This document shows positions 38,951 to 47,283 of a stretch of DNA of 64,000 nucleotides, piece by piece. Each line of letters starts with the position of its first letter. Position 1 is the first letter of the stretch. This DNA is from Pseudomonas batumici (GTDB lineage: Bacteria > Pseudomonadota > Gammaproteobacteria > Pseudomonadales > Pseudomonadaceae). The stretch is taken from positions 27,602-91,601 of the forward strand of contig NZ_JXDG01000041.1 of NCBI RefSeq assembly GCF_000820515.1, given 5' to 3'. The position numbers and the translations under genes were made by a program. A model generated the notes under the pieces. It was not told the DNA's origin. It made no database searches and saw nothing but the letters and a program-made list of their open reading frames with translations.

Positions 38951-39446
38951 CTTCAGAGTCCCGGATTTATTTGAAGTTATCGCGTGCGGGCGGGGGCCGG
39001 CACACTGTTGGACAGGGGCAGAGAATGGGCGGCCAGGGCCGCGCTATCGTTCTTATTGTTATTGAATGAGCCCACGCTCTTGAGGAGCGGCGCTCGTCCT
39101 CTCGCGGCCGCTCGGAGGAACCTCGCCGCAAGGAGGCCAGAATGCCAACTCGCGGAACCGGGCGGGTGTCGTAAGCCCGCGCCGAAACAGCCGGAAAAGG
39201 CCCGTGACGAGCAGGTCACAGCCGATCCTGTCGAGACACGCTGCGCAGTGGGAGGCGTTGTTCGCATTGCAGCCCAAGCACGGCTAAGGTCTATGGACGG
39301 CATGCGTGCTCGGAGTCAGCCCAGGCAAAAATGCAGACTCGACCTGCGATTATTCCGGTTGTACACGACAAATTTGCACTGTTACGATCGGGCATCGTTC
39401 GCCCGCCGAACACACCGAAAAAGACAATAAAAGCAGGGAGTTAGTG
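38951..39446. other. 496-base intergenic region between divergent operons
   Basis: I see no credible gene. It should hold the promoters of the argT-like operon (minus) and of the CoA hydrolase operon (plus). An open frame of 108 codons on the minus strand has an implausible composition and ends by running into the argT promoter area. A ribosome site CAGGGAG lies just before 39447. Confidence 0.6.
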
Positions 39447-40553
39447 ATGACTGCTCGGGTTTCATCCTCCGCCACCCAGGACCTCGACACCCCAGGTCCC
39501 GACGTCCTCGCCGACGTGCGCAACCATATCGGTCACCTGACCCTCAATCGCCCCGCCGGGCTCAACGCCCTCACCCTCGACATGGTCCGCGCCCTGCAGC
39601 AGCAGCTCGACGCCTGGGCCCACGACCCACGGGTCCGCGCGGTGGTCCTGCGCGGTGCCGGCGAGCGGGCCTTCTGTGCCGGCGGCGATATCCGCTCGCT
39701 ATATGACAGCTACAAGAGCGGCGGGCGCCTGCACGAAGACTTCTTCGTCGAGGAATACGCCCTGGACCTGACCATCCACCACTACCGCAAACCGGTGCTG
39801 GCACTGATGGACGGCTTTGTCCTCGGTGGCGGCATGGGCCTGGTGCAAGGCGCCGACCTGCGGGTGGTCACCGAACGCAGCCGCCTGGCCATGCCAGAAG
39901 TCGCCATCGGCTACTTTCCGGATGTCGGCGGCAGTTATTTCCTGCCACGCATTCCGGGCGAGCTGGGTATCTACCTGGGGGTCAGCGGCGTGCAGATCCG
40001 CGCCGCCGACGCCCTCTATTGCGGCCTGGCCGACTGGTACCTGAGCAGCGACAAACTGGCCCTGCTGGACGAACGCCTCGATCACCTGGAATGGCATGAC
40101 ACGCCGCTCAAGGACCTCCAGGGCCTGCTGGCCAAACTCGCCGTGCAAACCCTGCCCGACGCGCCGCTGGACGCACTGCGCCCGGCCATCGACCACTTCT
40201 TCGCCCTGCCGGATGTGCCGAGCATGGTCGAGCAACTGCGCGAAGTGACCGTCGCCGACAGCCATGAATGGGCGCGGGAAACCGCCGACCTGCTGGAGAC
40301 CCGCTCGCCCCTGGCCATGGCCGTGACCCTGGAAATGCTCCGGCGCGGCCGCCATCTGGCCCTGGAAGACTGCTTCGCCTTGGAACTGCACCTGGATCGC
40401 CAGTGGTTCGACCGGGGCGACCTGATGGAAGGCGTGCGCGCCCTGCTGATCGACAAGGACAAGACCCCACGCTGGAACCCTCCGACCTTGCGCGAACTGG
40501 ACGCCGAGCATGTCGCCAGCTTTTTCCATGGCCTCGACGCGAACGGGAACTGA
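39447..40553 (+). CDS. 3-hydroxyisobutyryl-CoA hydrolase-like protein (enoyl-CoA hydratase fold)
   Basis: 368 residues from the ATG at 39447, preceded by CAGGGAG. The crotonase core has RGAGERAFCAGGDIRSLY and the diagnostic MPEVAIGYFPDVGGSYFLPRIPGELGIYLGVSG, plus the long C-terminal domain that distinguishes hydroxyisobutyryl-CoA hydrolases from hydratases. It would free 3-hydroxyisobutyrate in valine catabolism. It is translated with the acyl-CoA dehydrogenase that follows three bases later. Confidence 0.85.
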   Translation: MTARVSSSATQDLDTPGPDVLADVRNHIGHLTLNRPAGLNALTLDMVRALQQQLDAWAHDPRVRAVVLRGAGERAFCAGGDIRSLYDSYKSGGRLHEDFFVEEYALDLTIHHYRKPVLALMDGFVLGGGMGLVQGADLRVVTERSRLAMPEVAIGYFPDVGGSYFLPRIPGELGIYLGVSGVQIRAADALYCGLADWYLSSDKLALLDERLDHLEWHDTPLKDLQGLLAKLAVQTLPDAPLDALRPAIDHFFALPDVPSMVEQLREVTVADSHEWARETADLLETRSPLAMAVTLEMLRRGRHLALEDCFALELHLDRQWFDRGDLMEGVRALLIDKDKTPRWNPPTLRELDAEHVASFFHGLDANGN

Positions 40554-40556
40554 ACC

Positions 40557-41708
40557 ATGCACGATATTGAACTGAGCGAAGAACAAGTGATGATCCGCGA
40601 CATGGCCCGGGACTTCGCCCGCGGCGAGATCGCGCCCCATGCCCAGGCCTGGGAAAAAGCCGGCTGGATCGACGACGGCCTGGTGGCCAAGATGGGCGAA
40701 CTGGGCCTGCTGGGCATGGTGGTGCCCGAGGAATGGGGCGGCACCTATGTCGACTACGTGGCCTATGCCCTGGCCGTGGAAGAAATTTCCGCCGGCGACG
40801 GTGCCACCGGCGCGCTGATGAGCATTCACAACTCGGTCGGCTGCGGACCGATCCTCAACTACGGCAGCCAGGCGCAGAAAGAAACCTGGCTGGAACGGCT
40901 CGCCACCGGCCAGGCCATCGGCTGCTTCTGCCTCACTGAACCCCAGGCCGGCTCGGAAGCCCACAACCTGCGGACCCGCGCCGAATTGAAGGACGGCCAG
41001 TGGGTGATCAATGGCGCCAAGCAGTTCGTCAGCAACGGCAAGCGCGCCGAACTGGCGATTGTCTTTGCCGTCACCGATCCCCATCTGGGCAAGAAAGGCC
41101 TCTCGGCCTTCCTGGTGCCTACCAACACACCAGGCTTTGTCGTCGATCGTAGCGAACACAAGATGGGCATCCGCGCCTCCGACACCTGCGCGGTGACCCT
41201 CAACCAGTGCAGCGTGCCCGAGGCCAATCTGCTGGGCGAACGCGGCAAGGGCCTGGCCATTGCCCTGTCGAACCTGGAAGGCGGGCGCATCGGCATCGCC
41301 GCCCAGGCACTGGGCATTGCCCGCGCGGCCTTCGAAGCGGCGCTGGCCTATGCACGGGAGCGAGTGCAGTTCGACAAGCCGATCATCGAGCACCAGAGCA
41401 TCGCCAACCTGCTGGCCGACATGCACACCCGGATCAACGCCGCACGACTGCTGATCCTCCATGCGGCGCGCCTGCGCAGTGCCGGGCAGCCGTGCCTGTC
41501 GGAGGCGTCCCAGGCCAAGCTGTTCGCCTCGGAAATGGCCGAGAAGGTCTGCTCCTCGGCCATGCAGATTCATGGGGGGTATGGGTATCTGGAAGATTAT
41601 CCGGTGGAGCGGTACTACCGGGATGCGCGGATCACGCAGATCTACGAAGGGTCGAGCGAGATTCAGCGGATGCTGATTGCGCGGGAACTGAGGCACTACC
41701 TCGTGTGA
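40557..41708 (+). CDS. Acyl-CoA dehydrogenase, probably isobutyryl-CoA type
   Basis: 383 residues. FAD- and substrate-binding signatures are CLTEPQAGSEAHNLRTRAEL, KQFVSNGKRAELAIVFAVTD, MGIRASDTCAVTLNQCSVP and the C-terminal QIYEGSSEIQRMLIARELR. It follows the hydroxyisobutyryl-CoA hydrolase gene, so branched short-chain acyl-CoA is the likely substrate. A REP pair lies after it. Other short-chain acyl-CoAs cannot be excluded. Confidence 0.88.
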   Translation: MHDIELSEEQVMIRDMARDFARGEIAPHAQAWEKAGWIDDGLVAKMGELGLLGMVVPEEWGGTYVDYVAYALAVEEISAGDGATGALMSIHNSVGCGPILNYGSQAQKETWLERLATGQAIGCFCLTEPQAGSEAHNLRTRAELKDGQWVINGAKQFVSNGKRAELAIVFAVTDPHLGKKGLSAFLVPTNTPGFVVDRSEHKMGIRASDTCAVTLNQCSVPEANLLGERGKGLAIALSNLEGGRIGIAAQALGIARAAFEAALAYARERVQFDKPIIEHQSIANLLADMHTRINAARLLILHAARLRSAGQPCLSEASQAKLFASEMAEKVCSSAMQIHGGYGYLEDYPVERYYRDARITQIYEGSSEIQRMLIARELRHYLV

Positions 41709-41717
41709 CGCCAAAAG

Positions 41718-41810
41718 CATCGCGAGCAAGCTCGGCTCCTACAGGTTATCGGTTGGTCACAAATGAGTGGTTCAACCAAAATCCTGTAGGAGCCGAGCTT
41801 GCTCGCGATG
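41718..41810. repeat. REP-type inverted repeat pair between convergent genes
   Basis: Arms CATCGCGAGCAAGCTCGGCTC... and complement, in the 125 bases between the acyl-CoA dehydrogenase and the SBP-RidA gene. Same orientation as the pair at 27083. Confidence 0.85.
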
Positions 41811-41833
41811 GGGCTGTCAGCCCCACACAAATC

Positions 41834-43018
41834 CTACGCCTTGACCAACGCCTGGCACTCCACCTCCACCCGCGCGTCCATCAGTAGCTTACCGGCCTGA
41901 AAGGTGGTCCGCGCCGGTCGACTGCCGGCCTTGAAATGCTTCATATACACGTCGTTCATCGCGGCAAAATCCTTGATATCGGCGAGGATCACCATACACC
42001 TCACAACGTTTTCCATGGACGAGCCGTTGCGCTCCAGCGTCCCGCGTATCCGTGCCAAGGCCTGCTCCATCTCCCCCCGAATACCGCCACTCACCAACTT
42101 GCCGGCATCATCGCTGCCCAGCACACCCGACAGGTACAGCCACTCGCCGACACGGACCACTTTGGAAAACGGAAGACTCGGTTGTTCACCCAGAAATTGC
42201 AGTTTGGGCCGCAGCGTGGCAGCAGGCCACTCAGGCAGATAACGGGAAACAATGGCTGCGTACTGGCCCGAATCCTTGAGCGACTGCAACGCCCGGTTCA
42301 GTGCTTCACGCAGCTCGCGGTCCTGCTGACGCACACCGATGGCAATCGCGCTGCCCAAGCGCTCATCGATGACCACGGGCCCGGTAAATTCGAAACCCTT
42401 GCCCTGTGGTGTTTTCAAAAAGGCTTCGGCGATTTCCAGGGTGTCCTGTAGCGTCGCGTCGATTTCACCGGCCAGCAGGCTGCGGACTAGTTCATCGTTC
42501 AAGGCGTAGCTGCGAATAGCAATACCCTGCGCCCCCCACTGGGCTTTTGCATAGGCTTCGCGGCTGGTCCCCCTCAGTACACCGATCTGCTTGCCCTTGA
42601 GCGACGTGACCTCCGGCAGCAGGCCACTGCCCTTGCGCGCCACCAGGCGGCTGCTCAGCGAGTAGAGTGGATCGCTAAAGTCGATCTTCTGGCGGCGCTC
42701 GGGCGTCGGGGTCATGGGCATGATCGCATCGAACTTTCCGGCTTCGAGCGCCGGAATCATGCCCGCATAGTCCTGGTCGACCCAGACGCAGCTGCGCTTG
42801 AGCTCGGAACAGAGGGCATTGCCCAGTTCGATGTTCAGGCCAACCAACTCGCCTTGTGCATTGCGACTTTCAAAAGGAGGGACCAGGGCTTCGACACCAA
42901 AACGGATCTCAGCCCCCGGGCTTGTGGCGGCCACACAAAGCGTGGAAGCGCTCAACAGGGCAATCGCGACAAAACCGCCCCTGCAGAATATACGTGACCA
43001 CCTGGCAAAAACATCCAT
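41834..43018 (-). CDS. Periplasmic solute-binding protein (family 3) fused to a RidA domain
   Basis: 394 residues. A signal peptide (VAIALLSASTLCVAA, cleavage near residue 31) precedes a complete family-3 binding domain (about 36-260: IRFGVEALVPPFES, GLNIELGNALCSELKRSCVWV, IGVRQQDRELREALN). A RidA/YjgF domain follows at about 272-394, with GEWLYLSGVLGSDD, VVRCMVILADIKDF, the key arginine R370 in GSRPART and glutamate E387 in VEVEC. RidA proteins hydrolyse reactive enamine/imine intermediates and are normally cytosolic. Here the signal peptide would send one to the periplasm. No permease or ATPase lies alongside. Confidence 0.88.
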   Translation of the reverse strand: MDVFARWSRIFCRGGFVAIALLSASTLCVAATSPGAEIRFGVEALVPPFESRNAQGELVGLNIELGNALCSELKRSCVWVDQDYAGMIPALEAGKFDAIMPMTPTPERRQKIDFSDPLYSLSSRLVARKGSGLLPEVTSLKGKQIGVLRGTSREAYAKAQWGAQGIAIRSYALNDELVRSLLAGEIDATLQDTLEIAEAFLKTPQGKGFEFTGPVVIDERLGSAIAIGVRQQDRELREALNRALQSLKDSGQYAAIVSRYLPEWPAATLRPKLQFLGEQPSLPFSKVVRVGEWLYLSGVLGSDDAGKLVSGGIRGEMEQALARIRGTLERNGSSMENVVRCMVILADIKDFAAMNDVYMKHFKAGSRPARTTFQAGKLLMDARVEVECQALVKA

Positions 43019-43196
43019 AGCAACGTCCTTCAGATAGAGAGATCGAAGAGTGTCGATGACACCCGCTTGTAGCGAACAAGCGATCTTTCTACGAAGGCGT
43101 TACTGCCTCAACGGGACCTATCGTCAAAGCTTGTGGGACAGGTCTGAGTTTTACTCGCGTAAATCCAGACCCACCCCATACGGCGAACAGTACGCC

Positions 43197-43970
43197 TCAA
43201 CGATCCTTGAACTGCGCCTCACGCTTGGCGATGAACGCCGCCATGCCTTCCTTCTGATCCTGGGTGGCGAACGCCGCGTGGAACACCCGACGCTCGAAAC
43301 GCACGCCTTCCGACAGGCTGACCTCAAAGGCACGGTTGACGCTTTCCTTGACCATCATGCTGATGGGCACCGACTTGCTGGCAATCAACGCCGCCACCTT
43401 CAGCGCTTCCTCAAGCAGATCATCGGCCGGCACGATCCGCGCCACGATGCCGCAACGCTCGGCTTCCACCGCATCGATAAAGCGCCCGGTCAGGCACATT
43501 TCCATGGCCTTGGCCTTGCCCACCGCACGGGTCAGGCGCTGGGTGCCGCCCATGCCCGGCAGCACGCCGAGGTTGATTTCCGGCTGGCCGAACTTGGCGT
43601 TGTCGCCGGCCAGGATGAAGTCGCACATCAGCGCCAGTTCACAACCGCCGCCCAGGGCAAAACCGGACACCGCGGCGATAATCGGCTTGCGCCGGTTGGC
43701 CACCCGGTCACTGTCGCTGAACAGGTCGTCCAGGTAGATCTGCGGGTAGGTCAGTTCGGCCATTTCCTTGATGTCGGCCCCCGCCGCGAAGGCCTTCTTC
43801 GAGCCGGTCAGCACGATGCAGCCGATGTTCGGATCGGCTTCCAGGGCGTCCAGCGCCTGGTTCAGCTCGCTGACGATCTGGGCGTTCAAGGCGTTGAGCG
43901 CCTGCGGGCGGTTCAGGGTAATCAGGCCGACACGGTCCTTGATGTCCAGCAGAATGGTTTCATAACTCAT
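43197..43970 (-). CDS. Enoyl-CoA hydratase
   Basis: 257 residues. The crotonase oxyanion-hole motifs are KKAFAAGADIKEM and GFALGGGCELALMCDFILA, with both catalytic glutamates expected in AKFGQPEINLGVLPGMGGTQRL. It hydrates enoyl-CoA in a beta-oxidation-type pathway. It is the last gene of the five-gene minus-strand set that starts at 48930; the gene order matches loci in P. putida linked to isoleucine or short-chain branched acid catabolism. Confidence 0.92.
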   Translation of the reverse strand: MSYETILLDIKDRVGLITLNRPQALNALNAQIVSELNQALDALEADPNIGCIVLTGSKKAFAAGADIKEMAELTYPQIYLDDLFSDSDRVANRRKPIIAAVSGFALGGGCELALMCDFILAGDNAKFGQPEINLGVLPGMGGTQRLTRAVGKAKAMEMCLTGRFIDAVEAERCGIVARIVPADDLLEEALKVAALIASKSVPISMMVKESVNRAFEVSLSEGVRFERRVFHAAFATQDQKEGMAAFIAKREAQFKDR

Positions 43971-43985
43971 CGATAGATTCCTTGA

Positions 43986-45113
43986 TCACAGGTTGCGCGA
44001 AATGACCATGCGCTGAATGTCGCTGGTGCCTTCGTAAATCTGGCAGACCCGCACGTCGCGGTAAATCCGCTCCAACGGGAAGTCGTTCAAATAGCCATAG
44101 CCGCCCAGGGTTTGCAAGGCTTGCGAGCAGACCTTCTCGGCCATCTCGGATGCGAACAACTTGGCCATGGAGGCCTCCACCAGCGCCGGCTTGCCGCTGT
44201 CACGCAGGGCTGCGGCGTAGTGCACCATCTGCCGGGCCACGGCGATCTGGGTGGCCATGTCCGCCAGGCGGAACGCCACGGCCTGGTGCTCGATCAGCGC
44301 CTTGCCGAAGCTTTGCCGCTCGCGGGCATAGTCCCGCGCCGCCTCGAACGCGGCCCGGGCCATGCCCACCGATTGCGCGGCGATGCCGACACGACCGCCT
44401 TCCAGGTTGGCCAGGGCGATGCGGTAGCCCTCGCCCTCCTCGCCCAGGCGGTTGGCAACCGGCACCTTCACGTCCTCGAAGAGGATCTGGCAGGTGTCGG
44501 AGGCATGCTGGCCAAGCTTGTCCTCGACCCGTGCGACGACATAGCCCGGCGAGTCGGTGGGTACGATAAAGGCGCTGATACCGCGCTTGCCCGCGGCCGG
44601 ATCGGTCACCGCGAAGACGATCACCACCCCGGCGTTCTGCCCGGAGGTGATGAACTGCTTGCAGCCGTTGAGCACGTAATGGTCGCCCTCAAGCCGGGCA
44701 CGGGTCTTCAGGCCGCTGGCATCGGAGCCGGCCTGGGGTTCGGTCAGGGCGAAAGCGCCGAGCATGGCGCCGCTGGCCAGCGGCGGCAGGAAACGGGCTT
44801 TCTGCTCCTCGCTACCGAACTTGAGGATCGGCACGCAACCGACCGAATTGTGCACGCTCATGATGGTCGAGCAGGCGCCGTCGCCGGCGGCGATTTCTTC
44901 CAGGGCCATGGCGTAGGCCAGGTAGCCGGTGTCGCAGCCGCCCCACTGTTCCGGGACCAGCATGCCGAAAAAGCCCAGCCCGGCCATTTCGCCGATGGCT
45001 TCCTTGGGAAAGCGGTGCTCGCGGTCCCATTCGGCGGCGAAGGGTTTCAGGCGCTCCTGGGCAAAATCCCGGGCTACCTCGCCGATTTGCTGTTGTTCAT
45101 CGCTGGGTAACAT
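43986..45113 (-). CDS. Acyl-CoA dehydrogenase (short/branched chain)
   Basis: 375 residues, complete fold: FALTEPQAGSDASGLKTRARL, KQFITSGQNAGVVIVFAVTD, LGQHASDTCQILFEDVKVP and QIYEGTSDIQRMVISRNL at the end. It would introduce the double bond hydrated by the neighbouring hydratase. It is 15 bases upstream of the hydratase gene. A 2-methylbutyryl-CoA role is likely from context but unproven. Confidence 0.92.
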   Translation of the reverse strand: MLPSDEQQQIGEVARDFAQERLKPFAAEWDREHRFPKEAIGEMAGLGFFGMLVPEQWGGCDTGYLAYAMALEEIAAGDGACSTIMSVHNSVGCVPILKFGSEEQKARFLPPLASGAMLGAFALTEPQAGSDASGLKTRARLEGDHYVLNGCKQFITSGQNAGVVIVFAVTDPAAGKRGISAFIVPTDSPGYVVARVEDKLGQHASDTCQILFEDVKVPVANRLGEEGEGYRIALANLEGGRVGIAAQSVGMARAAFEAARDYARERQSFGKALIEHQAVAFRLADMATQIAVARQMVHYAAALRDSGKPALVEASMAKLFASEMAEKVCSQALQTLGGYGYLNDFPLERIYRDVRVCQIYEGTSDIQRMVISRNL

Positions 45114-45138
45114 GGCAACTCCAAAGCTCTTTACGAAA

Positions 45139-46329
45139 CTAGTACAGGCACTCGACCGCCATCGCCGTGGCTTCGCCGCCGCCGATGCAGATGGCCGCGA
45201 CCCCGCGTTTCAGGCCTTTCTGGCGCAGGGCCGAGAGCAGGCTGACCAGAATCCGCGCGCCGGACGCGCCGATCGGGTGGCCCAGGGCACAGGCGCCGCC
45301 GTGCACGTTGACCTTGTCGTGGGGCAGTTCCAGCTTCTGCATGGTCACCAGAGTGACCACGGCGAAGGCTTCATTGATTTCGAAGCGATCGACCTGGTCC
45401 AGGGACCAACCGGTTTTCTTCATCAGTTTCTCGATCGCCCCCACTGGGGCCACGGGGAACAGGCCCGGGGTATCGGCGAACGCCGCATGGCCGTGAATCA
45501 CCGCCAGCGGCTTGAGGCCACGCTTCTGTGCTTCGGACTGACGCATCAGCACCAGCGCCGCCGCGCCGTCGGAAATCGAACTGGAGTTCGCCGCCGTGAC
45601 CGTACCGCCTTCGCGGAACGCCGGCTTCAGGCTGGCGATCTTGTCCAGCTTGGCCTTGGGTGGTTGTTCGTCGTCGCTGATCAGTCGCTGTTCCTTGCCC
45701 ACCGTGACCGTCAGGGGCACGATTTCCTCGCGGAAGCGGCCCTCGCGGATGGCTTCCTGGGCGCGGGTCAGGGACGCCACGGCAAAGGCATCCTGGGTTT
45801 CACGGCTGAAACCGTGGTTCTCGGCGCAATCCTCGGCGAAGGTGCCCATCAGGCGACCCTTGTCGTAGGCGTCTTCGAGGCCGTCGAGGAACATGTGGTC
45901 GAGCACCTGGCCGTGGCCCATGCGGTAGCCGCTGCGGGCGCGGTCCAGCAGGTACGGCGCGTTGGACATGCTTTCCATGCCACCGGCCACTACCACCTCG
46001 GCGCTGCCGGCCAGGAGCATGTCGTGGGCGAGGATGGTCGCTTCCATGCCGGAACCGCACATCTTGTTCAGGGTGGTGCAACGGGTGGACTTGTCCAGCC
46101 CGGCCCCGAGGGCCGCCTGGCGGGCCGGTGCCTGGCCGAGGCCGGCGGACAGCACACAGCCGAACAGCACGTGCTCGACCGCTTCCGGCGCCACGGCGGC
46201 GCGCTCGACGGCGGCGCGGATGGCGGCGGCGCCCAGTTGCGGCGCGCTGAGGCTTTTCAGGTCGCCCTGGAAGCCGCCCATGGGGGTGCGCACGGCACTG
46301 ACGATAACGATGGGATCGTGGTTACTCAT
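45139..46329 (-). CDS. Acetyl-CoA acetyltransferase (thiolase)
   Basis: 396 residues. The acyl-enzyme cysteine is C91 (LNKMCGSGMEA), with ALGHPIGASG carrying the catalytic histidine and CIGGGEATA the second cysteine. It cleaves 3-oxoacyl-CoA (for isoleucine, 2-methylacetoacetyl-CoA) to shorter CoA esters. It lies between the dehydrogenases of the same operon. Confidence 0.94.
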   Translation of the reverse strand: MSNHDPIVIVSAVRTPMGGFQGDLKSLSAPQLGAAAIRAAVERAAVAPEAVEHVLFGCVLSAGLGQAPARQAALGAGLDKSTRCTTLNKMCGSGMEATILAHDMLLAGSAEVVVAGGMESMSNAPYLLDRARSGYRMGHGQVLDHMFLDGLEDAYDKGRLMGTFAEDCAENHGFSRETQDAFAVASLTRAQEAIREGRFREEIVPLTVTVGKEQRLISDDEQPPKAKLDKIASLKPAFREGGTVTAANSSSISDGAAALVLMRQSEAQKRGLKPLAVIHGHAAFADTPGLFPVAPVGAIEKLMKKTGWSLDQVDRFEINEAFAVVTLVTMQKLELPHDKVNVHGGACALGHPIGASGARILVSLLSALRQKGLKRGVAAICIGGGEATAMAVECLY

Positions 46330-46340
46330 GATCGATTCTC

Positions 46341-47108
46341 CTATTTCGCGGCCATGCGCAAGGCGCCGTCGAGACGGATCACCTCGCCATTGAGCATGCT
46401 GTTTTCAATGATATGCCGAACCAGCGCGGCGTACTCGGAGGGCTTGCCCAGGCGTGGCGGGAACGGTACGCCGGCCGACAGCGAAGCACGGACTTCGGGG
46501 GTCATGCCGGCCATCATCGGGGTTTCGAAAATGCCCGGGGCGATGGTCATCACGCGAATGCCGAAGCGGGCCAGTTCGCGGGCGGCCGGCAGGGTCAGGC
46601 TGACGATGGCGCCCTTGGAGGCGGCATAGGCGGCCTGGCCGATCTGGCCGTCATAGGCGGCGGCGGAGGCGGTATTGATGATCACCCCGCGCTCGCCGTC
46701 GGCGTCCGCCTCGGTCTCGGCGATGGCGGCAGCAGCCAGGCGCAGCAGGTTGAAACTGCCGATCAGGTTGACGTTGATCACCTGGCTGAAGCTGTCCAGC
46801 AGATGGGGGCCGTTCTTGCCGAGGATCTTTTCACCGCGCACGATGCCGGCGCAGTTGACCAGGCCGTGCAGCCCGCCAAAGGCGTCGACCGCGGCCTTGA
46901 CCGCCGCCTGGGCCTGGGCCTCCTGGGTGATGTCGGCCACCAAGCTGCGGGCTTGCGCGCCGAGTTTTTCCGCCTGGGCGGCAACGGCCTCGGCATTGAG
47001 GTCCACCAGCATCACCTTGGCACCGGCGGCCACCAACATTTGCGCGGTGGCCGCACCGAGGCCGGAAGCCCCGCCGCTGACCATGAAAGCCTTGTCTTGA
47101 ATGTTCAT
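46341..47108 (-). CDS. Short-chain 3-hydroxyacyl-CoA dehydrogenase type II (HSD10-like)
   Basis: 255 residues: VSGGASGLGAATA, NCAGIVRGEK, YAASKGAIVSLTLPAARELARFGIRVMTIAPGIF, and a tail typical of 17-beta-HSD10 (EYAALVRHIIENSMLNGEVIRLDGALRM). HSD10-type enzymes oxidise 2-methyl-3-hydroxybutyryl-CoA in isoleucine breakdown. It is 11 bases upstream of the thiolase gene and should act just before it. Confidence 0.92.
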   Translation of the reverse strand: MNIQDKAFMVSGGASGLGAATAQMLVAAGAKVMLVDLNAEAVAAQAEKLGAQARSLVADITQEAQAQAAVKAAVDAFGGLHGLVNCAGIVRGEKILGKNGPHLLDSFSQVINVNLIGSFNLLRLAAAAIAETEADADGERGVIINTASAAAYDGQIGQAAYAASKGAIVSLTLPAARELARFGIRVMTIAPGIFETPMMAGMTPEVRASLSAGVPFPPRLGKPSEYAALVRHIIENSMLNGEVIRLDGALRMAAK

Positions 47109-47162
47109 TGCATCTGTCCTTCGTTAAAACCGTAAACAACTCTGATGATCGACACTGTCCCC

Positions 47163-47248
47163 TTGTAGGAGCTGGCTTGCCAGCGATGAGGCCCGCAAGC
47201 CTTGCATCGCCAATCCGGCCGTCATCGCCAGCAAGCCGGCTCCCACAA
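47163..47248. repeat. REP-type inverted repeat pair inside the beta-oxidation operon
   Basis: Arms TTGTAGGAGCTGGCTTGCCAG... and complement in the 175 bases between the acyl-CoA synthetase and the dehydrogenase genes. Confidence 0.85.
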
Positions 47249-47283
47249 TTGAGCATTTCAGCGCCAATCCCTGTTTCGTGTAC

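Noticed and set aside
38977..39303. 108-codon minus-strand ORF in the 39-kb gap
   Set aside because: No ribosome site, Ala/Arg/Ser-rich composition and no family features.
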